Source: Candidatus Ozemobacteraceae bacterium (GTDB lineage Bacteria > Muiribacteriota > Ozemobacteria > Ozemobacterales > Ozemobacteraceae). Taken from it: 64,000 nucleotides of DNA. The notes under the pieces are model-generated. The model ran no database searches. It saw only the letters and a list, made by a program, of their open reading frames with translations, and had not been told where the DNA came from. Of this stretch, positions 32,928 through 41,527 are shown in pieces (position 1 is the first letter of the stretch; every line of letters begins with the position of its first letter). Where the stretch lies: the NCBI GenBank assembly GCA_035373905.1, contig DAOSOK010000006.1:114189-178188 (forward strand). The letters are read 5' to 3'. A program made the translations under genes and the position numbers.

Positions 32928-35360
32928 TCACGACTTGGTGTGCATCACCCAGATGCCGTCCCAGTCGTCGGGCGGCGGTTCGCGCAGAAAGTGCGCGCAC
33001 CGGTCGGCATACACCTTCGACAGGGTGTCGCCCGGGTGGAGCCGGAGCGCCTCGCCGAACGCCCGGCCGGCCGCTTCCCACTCGCGTTTGTGGTAGAGGT
33101 CGATGGCGTTTTTGTAGCAGGCGAGCAGGTCGTCCATGTTCGGGAACGAGGTCGTGTCGTGGTGGTCGAGGATCTCGTAAATTTTCGCGGGGCGGTTTTT
33201 GCCCTTGACCCGCAGCAGATCGACTTCGCGCGAGCGGTGCGGATAGACGAGCCGGCTGAAGCTGTTCTCGCTGACGAGAATGCTCGTGCCGTAGAACTTG
33301 TTGGCGCCCTCGAGGCGCGAGGCGAGGTTCACGCCGTCGCCGATGACCGTGTAGTCCATGCGTTTGAGCGAGCCGATGTTGCCGACCAGCACGGTGTCGG
33401 TGTTGATGCCGACTCCGATGTCGATCGTCTGGAGGCCCTTCTCGACGCGCTTCCCGTTGAACTCCTTGAGCGCGCGCTGCATCTCGATGGCGGTGATGAC
33501 GGCGCGGTCGGTGTCCTCGCTGGTCGTGAACGGCGCGCCGAAGACGGCCAGCATGGCGTCGCCGATGAACTTGTCGAGAATTCCCCCGTGATGGAACACG
33601 ATGTCGACCATCGTGGTGAAATACTCGTTCAGCATCGCAACGGTGTCCTGGGCGCCGAGCCGCTCGGAGATCGTGGTGAAGTTGCGGATGTCGCTGAAGA
33701 GGACCGTCAGTTCCTGCATCTTGCCGCCGAGCATGCCGTCGGAGTTGAGGAGCTGGTCGGCGACCTCCTTGTTCATGTAGCGTGAAAGCGTGCTTTTGAG
33801 GCGCTTTTCGCCGGTCAGGTCCTCGAAGGCGAGCAAACCGCCCATGGGGCGGTTCTGCGCGTCGTGCAGCGGCGCGACGGCCATGTTGAGCGAGACGCGG
33901 CGCCCCTGCCGGTCGACGATCTCGGCGTCGAGGAAGTTGTCAGCCTCCTGGGTGGCGATGACGCGGCGCAGGCTGTCGACGATCCAGTGGTTGTCGCCGG
34001 TGAAGAAGATGTCGGCGTATTTTCCGAGGATCTGGTCGGTCGTCACGCCGAATGTGCGCAAGGCCACGGCGTTGCACTTCTCGATCCTGCGCATGGCGTT
34101 CACCGTGATGACGCCGTTGCTGAGGCTTTCGAGGATGCTCTCGCTGTAGTTCTTCATGTTCAGCACTTCGTCGAACAGCTTGGCGTTCTCGATCGCGATC
34201 GCCGCCTGCGCCGAAAAGGTCTTGAGCTTCTTCTCGTCGACGCGGGTGAACACCCCCACCCTTCTGTTGAGCACCTGCGTGACGCCGATCGTTTTGCCGG
34301 TGCGGTTGACGACGGGCATGCAGAGGATGTTCTTCGTGCGATAGCCGGTTTTGCGGTCGATTTCCTTGTTGAACCGGGGATCGGCGTAGGCGTCCGGGAT
34401 ATTGATCGTCTCGCCGCTCGTGAACACCTTTCCCGCAATGCCGAGGTGGGCGGGGAAACGGATCTCCTGGTCGTTGAGGCCCAGCGCGACCTGCGACCAG
34501 AGTTCGTTGGTTTTCTCGTCGTGCAGGAACAGCGTCGCCCGGTCGGCGTCGAGGATCATCGTCACGGCCTGCATGATCTTCTCGAGAAGCGGCTTGAGGT
34601 TCAGCTCGGAAGAGATCGCCGCAGTGACTTCCTGCATGCGGTCCTCGCTCTCGCGCGCCCGCCGGGTCAGTTCGAGATCGCGCGCGTTTCTGAGGGCCGC
34701 GGCCGCGTTGCCCGAGATGTCGGCGACGGCGGCAAGGTCAGCCGGGGTGAACTCGCCGGATGTTTTGTTGAGAAGCTCGATGACGCCGACAGGAATGTCG
34801 CTTCCGGCGACCCGTAGCGGGACAGCGAGGATCGATTTCGTGACGAAACCGCTCTGGCGGTCGATTTCCTTATTGAAGCGAACGTCGCCGTATGCGTCGG
34901 TGATGATCTCGGCCTGGCCTGACGCCATAATAGCGCATGCGATACTGCTTCCCGGCGACAGGCGGATCTCCTCGACCTCGTTCCCGTGCATGACGCGGGA
35001 GAACAGTTCGCCCGTTTCGGGGTCGAGCAGGAACAGCGTTCCCCGCTCGGCCCCGACGATCCGGACGGCGATGCCGACCGTGATGGAAAGCAGGTTGTTG
35101 AGGAGGGACGTCGAGGCGTCGAGCAGCCGGGCGACATGGGAAAGCACCCCGCTCAGCATGGCGCGTCCCGTTTCGGGCGACCGACCGGCAAGGGCGGAGA
35201 TGAGCCCGTCCACCTGCGCCGACGTGAGGCTTCCGTCGGCCAGCGCAGACAGCAGGTCCGGTGGAAGCGGTTCCCCCGTCTCGTCGCAGGCCGAAGCACC
35301 GTCGACCCGCTCACCCGAAAGAATCTTTTTCAGATTCTCCACAACGCTGGCCAGTTTCAT
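32928..35360 (-). CDS. GAF-GAF-PAS adenylate/guanylate cyclase with C-terminal helical repeat
   Basis: An 810-residue soluble class III nucleotide cyclase. An N-terminal ~95-residue region precedes GAF1 (~95-245) and GAF2 (~265-405); both carry an FNKEIDR motif similar to the NKFDE of cNMP-binding GAF domains. A PAS domain (~415-530) leads into the cyclase core with FSDIRNFT (metal Asp), DKFIGDAMLAVFG and YTVIGDGVNLASRLEG. The Lys and Asp positions fit adenylate more than guanylate specificity. The last ~60 residues look TPR-like (YHKREWEAAGRAFGEAL). It would make cAMP in response to a small ligand, perhaps a cyclic nucleotide. Confidence 0.88.
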   Translation of the reverse strand: MKLASVVENLKKILSGERVDGASACDETGEPLPPDLLSALADGSLTSAQVDGLISALAGRSPETGRAMLSGVLSHVARLLDASTSLLNNLLSITVGIAVRIVGAERGTLFLLDPETGELFSRVMHGNEVEEIRLSPGSSIACAIMASGQAEIITDAYGDVRFNKEIDRQSGFVTKSILAVPLRVAGSDIPVGVIELLNKTSGEFTPADLAAVADISGNAAAALRNARDLELTRRARESEDRMQEVTAAISSELNLKPLLEKIMQAVTMILDADRATLFLHDEKTNELWSQVALGLNDQEIRFPAHLGIAGKVFTSGETINIPDAYADPRFNKEIDRKTGYRTKNILCMPVVNRTGKTIGVTQVLNRRVGVFTRVDEKKLKTFSAQAAIAIENAKLFDEVLNMKNYSESILESLSNGVITVNAMRRIEKCNAVALRTFGVTTDQILGKYADIFFTGDNHWIVDSLRRVIATQEADNFLDAEIVDRQGRRVSLNMAVAPLHDAQNRPMGGLLAFEDLTGEKRLKSTLSRYMNKEVADQLLNSDGMLGGKMQELTVLFSDIRNFTTISERLGAQDTVAMLNEYFTTMVDIVFHHGGILDKFIGDAMLAVFGAPFTTSEDTDRAVITAIEMQRALKEFNGKRVEKGLQTIDIGVGINTDTVLVGNIGSLKRMDYTVIGDGVNLASRLEGANKFYGTSILVSENSFSRLVYPHRSREVDLLRVKGKNRPAKIYEILDHHDTTSFPNMDDLLACYKNAIDLYHKREWEAAGRAFGEALRLHPGDTLSKVYADRCAHFLREPPPDDWDGIWVMHTKS

Positions 35361-35422
35361 GCATCCTCTCTCACCGCCAGTCTATCAGCGCACATCCCCG
35401 AATACAATCCCTCCAGGTGCCG

Positions 35423-35452
35423 AAAGGCCCGCGCACATCGGCGCGGGCCTTT
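35423..35452 (-). terminator. Intrinsic terminator after the clostripain-type gene
   Basis: A 12-bp stem AAAGGCCCGCGC/GCGCGGGCCTTT with a six-base loop lies between the stop at 35465 and the cyclase start at 35360. The run of T is short but present in both directions. Confidence 0.75.
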
Positions 35453-35464
35453 CGTTCGGTTCGT

Positions 35465-38338
35465 TCACTCCCCGTTCGATTCGAGGGGTTTCGGAAGCTT
35501 TCCGAGGGACGGGACGAGCAGTTTCAGCGCGGTGTCGATGAGTTTCGTGCGGACGGATTCGCCGGTCACCGCTTCGAAACGGAAGCCGAGGTATATTCCG
35601 CGATATGCGTTGCCCGATTCCGATGTGCCGGACACGGAGAGGCCGGCGGTCCGGCCGTCTTCGGTTTTCACGAAGGGCGCGGCGGGAGCATCGCACGCCA
35701 TGATCGTCACGTCTTTTGCCGACTGCGCCGAGTCTTCCCCGTTCAGTTCGAAGGGAACGGCGGCGCCGTCCTTCGAGGCGAACGACAGGCGGGGAAGATC
35801 GCGGTCGTCTTCGAGATAGCGGAATTTGAAGAACCCTTCGAGCAGGGGCATATTGGTGTTCTTCTGCTCGACCGACTGGGCGGCGAGGAACAGGGCTCCG
35901 CCGCCGGAGAGGTAGTTCGCGAGGTCGTCGGCCGAAGGAGCGAGTTCGCCGAAGGAACTGACCGAGACGCTGTCGGTGAAGACGGCGCCGTTCCGGTACT
36001 GGCGAAGAATATCGGCGTATTTATATCCGAACACCTTGGGGTCCCACAGGATATCGGGCTGAAGGCCGAGGTTCTTGAACGCGCGAAGCAGAAGCGGCAG
36101 CGTGCCCGGGTCTTCGACCATGCCGCCGGTGACCAGCACCGGGGAGTTGGCGCGATACTGCGGAACCCGCGCGATGAACTCGTCCCATCCCGTGTCGCGG
36201 GCGAACCGGAGGGATTTGTAGGCAGTCCGGAACTCGAGGCAGTAAGGGTAATAGATCGACAGGCCGTAGCTGTTGCCCATCCCCTGGGTGTGGCCCTCGG
36301 CGATGAGCGGGGAGCCTGCGGCGAAATCGTTCACGATCACGTATTCGCGGCCGGTGCGGTCGGTGAAGTCGGGGCTCGTCTTCCCGTTTGTATACTCGAT
36401 GCGATAATTGATTTCGGTCACGTATTCGCGCTTTTTGGCGACCGGGTCGATCACCAGGCCGAACGGCCCGATGGCGCAGACGTAGTCGCCGTTCGCGTCG
36501 GGCCCGCGCAGGGGGGTGCGGACGAACCGCGAGTGCCAGACCGTGCTTCCGCGGGGCCTCAGCTCGGCCGGCGGCTGCTTCCAGCCGTTGTAGCCCCAGA
36601 TCACCGCGCCCGGGGTGCGGCGCTTGATGACGACGGGCTGGGACAGGCGGTCGACCAGCTTCGGATAGCCGATCGTTTTTACAATATCAACACATATATT
36701 TCTGACCTCATCGGGCATCGACTTGATGGTGGCGAGCCGAACCACGAGGTCGTGCAAATCGACGAAGCTGGCCTCGCTGTAGCGGCGGATCTTCGCGAAA
36801 CTGCCGTATTCGTCGATCAGCGCCTGGGTATAGGCGTCGTGGTTCGCCGAGAGAGCCTCGCCGAGCTTTCCGACGAGCGCCGCGAGCGGCTGGATGCGGG
36901 ACAGGTCGTAGGCGGACTTCGTCACCGAAGCCCCGCCGAGCACCTTCGTTGTCTGCGAACCGCCGGCGGCGAAGGATTTCACGTAGCCCGCGACCATTTC
37001 CCGGGCGGCCATGCGCGGCGTGATGCCGGGGGTTTCCCTGAGCGGCTTGAGGGTGTCCTGGTAGGGCATGCCCTGGCCAGGCTCGGTTTCTTCGGACGCG
37101 ATCATGAAGTCGCACACGTCGCGCAGCTCGTAGGCGATCTCGATCATGCCCATGAGGCAGGCGTCGAAGTCGATGATGTCGAAGCGGGGGTGTTTCGGAT
37201 TCACCTTTTCGAGGGCGGGTTTGGCCTGGTTGCAGGCCCAGACGATGTCGGGCACGGTGAGGTTGTTGCCGGACTCGTCGTCGTAGGAGATGCCGACCCA
37301 GCCGGCGCCGTGGTTCCAGATGACCGCCATGAACCGGTCGGCGGGATAGTTCTCGATGCCCCACGTCAGGAACTCGGCCAGTTCCTTCCTGCTGCCCATA
37401 TCGCGCTCACCAAGGTTCGCGACGAGCTTCGAGCCGATCTTCTTCGTGCGCTCGCGGACGACCTCGTACCGGCGGGTGCCGATCCAGTTGCCGTCCTCGA
37501 TCGTCTCGCCCTTCGCGCCCTTCTGGCGGTCGATCTGCACGACGATGTTGAGGTTCTCGTCAGAGCCGACCAGCTCCATCTCGTTGAGGTCTTTCATGCC
37601 GCTGTTTTCGAGGTCGTTGTCGGCGTTGAGGAAGACCAGCACCGTCCATTGCTTGCGCTTCTGCGGAACCAGCGCGGAAACGGTCGCCGGGCCGTGCGTG
37701 ATATACGGCACGTCGTCGTGCTGGGCGTCGTCATACCACCAGATCGGGAAATCCTTGCGCGGAACATCCGCATACAGGCCCTTCACGGCATCCCAGGAAT
37801 CGAGAGCGGCGCTGTTCTGGAAGCGGCCGACGAGCGTTTCGAGCCGGTCGGCGAGCCGAATCGACTCCGGGGACGTGATCAGGCCCGAGGAACCGATGCG
37901 CTGGGCCCGACCGAACGCCAGGGCGTCCGACATGTGTTTGATGACGCCCGCATAGGCCAAGTCGAGGGGAAACGGCGACGTCTCGGCCGCACCGATGATC
38001 TTTTCCCGGGCCGCGTCGCCGGTAACGCCGGTCAGGATGTCGACGGTGAGCTCGGCCAGCTTGGCGTCGTAATTCGCGAGCAGCTGCTTCCGGTAGGCGC
38101 CGGTGATATTGGCCCGGAAATTTTTCCGGATCTTTTCGGGAAAATCCTTCAGCAGGTCGGTCAGAAACGCCTTCGAGCGCGGATCGGCCAGATACTGCAG
38201 CGTCACCTTCTTCTGCTGAACTTCACGAATCAGCTTCAGGTCCGAATCGAGGCCCGCCACCGCCCATGCCGCGGCCGCAGACAACATCAGAACTCCGCTC
38301 AGGATTCCCGCGAGAAATTTATGCAAAGAAGCTTTCAT
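35465..38338 (-). CDS. Secreted clostripain-family (C11) cysteine peptidase
   Basis: A 957-residue exported protein: signal peptide to about AAAWAVA, then a helical prodomain-like region to ~220. The C11 catalytic domain follows: WTVLVFLNADNDLE (230s), WNHGAGW with catalytic His343, and DFDACLMGMIE with catalytic Cys394. A beta-rich C-terminal half (WDPKVFGYKYADILRQ region) may form a cell-surface or ligand-binding part. Clostripain cleaves after Arg and is self-activating; related enzymes are secreted. GAAGGAG precedes the ATG. A good promoter lies upstream and a terminator downstream, so it is a single-gene unit. Confidence 0.9.
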   Translation of the reverse strand: MKASLHKFLAGILSGVLMLSAAAAWAVAGLDSDLKLIREVQQKKVTLQYLADPRSKAFLTDLLKDFPEKIRKNFRANITGAYRKQLLANYDAKLAELTVDILTGVTGDAAREKIIGAAETSPFPLDLAYAGVIKHMSDALAFGRAQRIGSSGLITSPESIRLADRLETLVGRFQNSAALDSWDAVKGLYADVPRKDFPIWWYDDAQHDDVPYITHGPATVSALVPQKRKQWTVLVFLNADNDLENSGMKDLNEMELVGSDENLNIVVQIDRQKGAKGETIEDGNWIGTRRYEVVRERTKKIGSKLVANLGERDMGSRKELAEFLTWGIENYPADRFMAVIWNHGAGWVGISYDDESGNNLTVPDIVWACNQAKPALEKVNPKHPRFDIIDFDACLMGMIEIAYELRDVCDFMIASEETEPGQGMPYQDTLKPLRETPGITPRMAAREMVAGYVKSFAAGGSQTTKVLGGASVTKSAYDLSRIQPLAALVGKLGEALSANHDAYTQALIDEYGSFAKIRRYSEASFVDLHDLVVRLATIKSMPDEVRNICVDIVKTIGYPKLVDRLSQPVVIKRRTPGAVIWGYNGWKQPPAELRPRGSTVWHSRFVRTPLRGPDANGDYVCAIGPFGLVIDPVAKKREYVTEINYRIEYTNGKTSPDFTDRTGREYVIVNDFAAGSPLIAEGHTQGMGNSYGLSIYYPYCLEFRTAYKSLRFARDTGWDEFIARVPQYRANSPVLVTGGMVEDPGTLPLLLRAFKNLGLQPDILWDPKVFGYKYADILRQYRNGAVFTDSVSVSSFGELAPSADDLANYLSGGGALFLAAQSVEQKNTNMPLLEGFFKFRYLEDDRDLPRLSFASKDGAAVPFELNGEDSAQSAKDVTIMACDAPAAPFVKTEDGRTAGLSVSGTSESGNAYRGIYLGFRFEAVTGESVRTKLIDTALKLLVPSLGKLPKPLESNGE

Positions 38339-38395
38339 CGAAGCATCTCCTTCATTCGTGACAACTCCGCCCAGCAGTGGGAGGTTTATCTATCA

Positions 38396-38423
38396 ATCAT
38401 ACCGATTCCTGTACGCCTGTCAA
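38396..38423 (-). promoter_or_regulatory. Promoter of the clostripain-type gene
   Basis: On the minus strand TTGACA and TATGAT are separated by 16 bases. The start codon at 38338 lies ~50 bases beyond the likely transcription start. Confidence 0.75.
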
Positions 38424-38493
38424 TGTTCTTTCCCGCTCCTTCTCCTCCTCGCTCGTCTCACATGGAACACGACGATCACCCGCCTACTCGATA

Positions 38494-38523
38494 CCGTTCG
38501 TGCTGAGCCCGTCGAAGCACGAC
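38494..38523 (+). repeat. REP-like palindromic repeat, half copy
   Basis: CCGTTCGTGCTGAGCCCGTC followed by GAAGCACGAC; the outer TCGTGCT/AGCACGA can pair as a hairpin. It matches the left half of the composite repeats at 41411 and 49632. Confidence 0.75.
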
Positions 38524-38539
38524 TGCCCCGAATGGTGAT

Positions 38540-38569
38540 TTGCATAGCTTCGAACGAACCGGATAGAAT
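38540..38569 (+). promoter_or_regulatory. Promoter of the HEAT-PilT gene
   Basis: TTGCAT and TAGAAT with an 18-base spacer, about 60 bases upstream of the ATG at 38633, with GGAGG just before the start codon. Confidence 0.6.
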
Positions 38570-38632
38570 GACGCCGGAATCGTTTCAGAACGGTCTCGCT
38601 CCAGGACTTCTCCGGCACCGGAGGGCACGCGC

Positions 38633-41380
38633 ATGAGTTCCACTTCTTCGGCCGAACTTCTCAGCAATTTGCAGAGGGCGTTTCAGCTCGATGACACCCG
38701 TCAGATTCTCTCGCTTCTCGATAAAGCCGGAAAGGCCGACGACGAGCAACTTTTATTGTTTTTAATATACAAAGGCTTCGCCCATCCCGACGCCGACGTC
38801 CAGCAGAAGTGCGTCGCGCTCGTCCAGCCGCATATCGGCAAGGTGACGGAGCCGCTCCTGGTGCTCCTCAACCATCCGAACGAGAACGTCCGTTACTGGG
38901 CCCTTTCGCTTCTCGGCGGCGCGGGAAAACTCAACCACGACCAACTGGCCGAGGTATTCAAGCGCAACGAGAAAGACGAGACGAAAATCCTGGCGGCCGA
39001 CCTGCTGTTTGCCGGCCCGGAAAGCCCGGCGACGTTCGAGCTGCTCATCCGGCATCTCGGCGACCCGAGCTGGGCGTTGCGGCGTCATCTCAACAAGCGG
39101 CTGGCGGCATACGGCGAAAAACTGCTGTCACCCATCAGCACGGTTTTCGCCGGGGGGAACCTGCACGAGAAATACTGGGCCCTCAAGCTGCTGATCGACC
39201 TCTCCGGCCCCAAGGCCATGCACAACATCCGGAAATTCCTGACCTCGAAGGATTTCACGGTCAAGCTGTACGCCATCGCGGCGCTCGAATACGTCCCGGG
39301 TGACCAGGCCCTCGGCTTCCTGTTCGCGACCCTGATGGAGGAGTCGCCGGTCATGCGGTACCAGGCCGCCCATATCTTCGCGACCAAAGGGGAGCGCGCC
39401 CTTGACGAAGCGGTCAAGTTCATCCGCGAGAAAGGCCCCGAACTGAAGGATGAGCTGAACGTCATGACCGGCAAGATCCTCGCGGAACGCAGCCGCCATT
39501 TTTTCAGGGAACAACTCGAGAGTGCCGATCCCGACGACCGGTTCTACGCTTTGCGCGCCATCGGGCAGAATCCAGACCAGGAAGGCGTCCGGCTGCTGGT
39601 GCGGGCGTTCAAGGATCCCGTCTGGATCATCCGGCGGCTGGCGTCCGACCTGCTCGCGAATCTCATCCCGCGGGCACACGAGGAGCTGATCGCGGCCCTC
39701 AACGATCCCTCCTTCGACACGATCTTCTGGGCGGCCAAAACGCTGGGCTCGGGCCGTGACGCATCGGCGGCGCGGCCTCTGCTGACGCTCGTCGATCACC
39801 ATCCGAACCCGAACGTGCGGGTCTGCGCCGTGAAGGCGCTGTGCAAACTCGACGTCGAGTACGTGGCCGAGCTGCTCATCCTCAATTTCCGCGATGCGCC
39901 TCCCTCGGTCCGGACGGCGATTTCCGAGGGGCTGGTCCAGATGAGCCGGCTGAAGGTCATCAAATATCTTGTCATCTATTTATTCGATCGCGACAAGTCG
40001 ATCTCGTTCTGGTGCGAGAAGACGCTCAAGGCCCTTCAATATCCGGCCCTTTCGAGCCTGCTCGGCATCCTCGTGACGCTCGACACGGCCCAGCAGGAGA
40101 AGTTCATTTCCTACCTGCACCATCTCAAGGCGGAGCAGCTGCACAAGATTCTCGGCCGGGAAAAAGTGACGATGGCCGACTTCGATCCCGACCAGCTGCC
40201 GAGCGACGAATACGTGCCGGTGCCGCTTTCCCAGTATCGCACTCTCGACGACCTGCTGGCCCAGCTCAAGGAGCAGCACGGTTCAGACCTTCATCTCAAC
40301 GTCGGCCTGCCGCCGATGTTCCGCGTTCACGGCGAACTGACGCGTACCAATCTTCCCTCGATCACCGAGGAACGCGCGTCGCAGCTGATCCTGTCGATCT
40401 TCAACGAGGAGCAGCTCGAGCGATTCAAGTCACACTGGGAAATCGATTTTTCATACGAGGTGAAGCACGTCGGCCGGTTCCGGGCGAACATCTTCCGGCA
40501 GCGGCAGGGCGTCAGCGGCGTGTTCCGGCTGATTCCCACGCAGATTCCGACGTTCGAGGAGCTCGGCCTGCAGCGGTCGGTGTTCGAGCCGCTCTGCGAG
40601 AACCGGAACGGGCTGATCCTCGTGACCGGCCCGACCGGCTCGGGCAAGTCGACGACGATGGCGGTCATGGTCGATTACATCAACAAGTCGCGCCATGAGC
40701 ATATTCTGACGATCGAGGATCCCATCGAGTTCGTGCATCAGCACAAGCGGTGCAGCATCAACCAGCGCGAGCTCGGCACCCACACCCACTCGTTCGCCGA
40801 TGCCCTGCGCTCGTCCCTGCGGGAAGACCCCGACGTCATTCTCGTCGGCGAGATGCGCGACCCCGAGACGATCAAGCTGGCCCTCACGGCGTCGGAAACG
40901 GGCCACCTCGTCTTCTCGACCCTGCACACCATCAGCGCGAGCGAGAGCATCAACCGCATCATCGGCGCGTTCCCGGCCGACCACCAGGACCAGATCCGGC
41001 TCGAACTGGCCGGCGTCTTGCGGGCGATCATCTCCCAGAAACTGCTTCCCCGCAGCGACCGGAAAGGGCGCGTGCTGGCCCACGAGATGCTCATCTGCAA
41101 CATCGCCGTGCGCAACCTGATCAAGGAGGCCAAGACCGAGCAGATCATCTCGATCATGCAGACGGCGTCCGGAGAGCACATGCAGACGATGGACCAGGCG
41201 CTCGCCCGCCTCGCCGCCTACGAGATCTGCTCCGTCGAAACGGTCATGCCGCACGTGCAGGACAAAAAATCCTTCCAGCAACTGATGCAGGGCATGACTC
41301 CGAAGTCGGGAACCCCGCACGCCGCTCCGGCTTCAGCACCCGCCGCCCCGGCCGCCCAGAAACGCCCCGTCAAACCCTGA
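38633..41380 (+). CDS. PilT-type retraction ATPase fused to an N-terminal HEAT-repeat region
   Basis: A 915-residue protein. Residues ~10-530 form HEAT-like helical repeats, e.g. EPLLVLLNHPNENVRYWALS, RLLVRAFKDPVWIIRRLASD and RPLLTLVDHHPNPNVRVCAV. Residues ~545-880 are a complete PilT-family secretion ATPase: N-terminal domain DLHLNVGLPPMFRVHGEL, Walker A GPTGSGKS (666-673), Asp box TIEDPIEFVH, Walker B VILVGEMRDPET (Glu740) and His box GHLVFSTLHT. The tail is Ala/Pro-rich. PilT depolymerises type IV pili and is normally ~350 residues. The HEAT region probably docks it to a partner (inference). Confidence 0.92.
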   Translation: MSSTSSAELLSNLQRAFQLDDTRQILSLLDKAGKADDEQLLLFLIYKGFAHPDADVQQKCVALVQPHIGKVTEPLLVLLNHPNENVRYWALSLLGGAGKLNHDQLAEVFKRNEKDETKILAADLLFAGPESPATFELLIRHLGDPSWALRRHLNKRLAAYGEKLLSPISTVFAGGNLHEKYWALKLLIDLSGPKAMHNIRKFLTSKDFTVKLYAIAALEYVPGDQALGFLFATLMEESPVMRYQAAHIFATKGERALDEAVKFIREKGPELKDELNVMTGKILAERSRHFFREQLESADPDDRFYALRAIGQNPDQEGVRLLVRAFKDPVWIIRRLASDLLANLIPRAHEELIAALNDPSFDTIFWAAKTLGSGRDASAARPLLTLVDHHPNPNVRVCAVKALCKLDVEYVAELLILNFRDAPPSVRTAISEGLVQMSRLKVIKYLVIYLFDRDKSISFWCEKTLKALQYPALSSLLGILVTLDTAQQEKFISYLHHLKAEQLHKILGREKVTMADFDPDQLPSDEYVPVPLSQYRTLDDLLAQLKEQHGSDLHLNVGLPPMFRVHGELTRTNLPSITEERASQLILSIFNEEQLERFKSHWEIDFSYEVKHVGRFRANIFRQRQGVSGVFRLIPTQIPTFEELGLQRSVFEPLCENRNGLILVTGPTGSGKSTTMAVMVDYINKSRHEHILTIEDPIEFVHQHKRCSINQRELGTHTHSFADALRSSLREDPDVILVGEMRDPETIKLALTASETGHLVFSTLHTISASESINRIIGAFPADHQDQIRLELAGVLRAIISQKLLPRSDRKGRVLAHEMLICNIAVRNLIKEAKTEQIISIMQTASGEHMQTMDQALARLAAYEICSVETVMPHVQDKKSFQQLMQGMTPKSGTPHAAPASAPAAPAAQKRPVKP

Positions 41381-41410
41381 GACCTTGGAAACCAGAGCCG
41401 CATCATCATT

Positions 41411-41499
41411 CCGTTCGTGCTGAGCCTGTCGAAGCACGAATGCCCCCTCGCCCCCTTCGGCAGACTCAGGGCAGGCTTCGACAAGCTCAGGGCGAACGG
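41411..41499. repeat. REP-like composite inverted repeat
   Basis: Left arm CCGTTCGTGCTGAGCCTGTC (with GAAGC after it) and right arm GCTTCGACAAGCTCAGGGCG (then AACGG) are inverted copies about 35 bases apart; the centre reads CTCGCCCCCTTCGG. It fills the gap between the convergent HEAT-PilT and copA genes. Confidence 0.85.
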
Positions 41500-41527
41500 T
41501 CTCACCTCATGAAAAGGCCCTGTGCCG

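Noticed and set aside
35261..38506. Long open frame on the plus strand over the clostripain-type gene
   Set aside because: Same effect: the minus-strand gene has catalytic His and Cys motifs, a signal peptide, a promoter and a terminator.
38339..38632. Small gene in the largest intergenic gap
   Set aside because: The gap holds two promoters and a REP-like repeat; short open frames there lack start signals and overlap the repeat.
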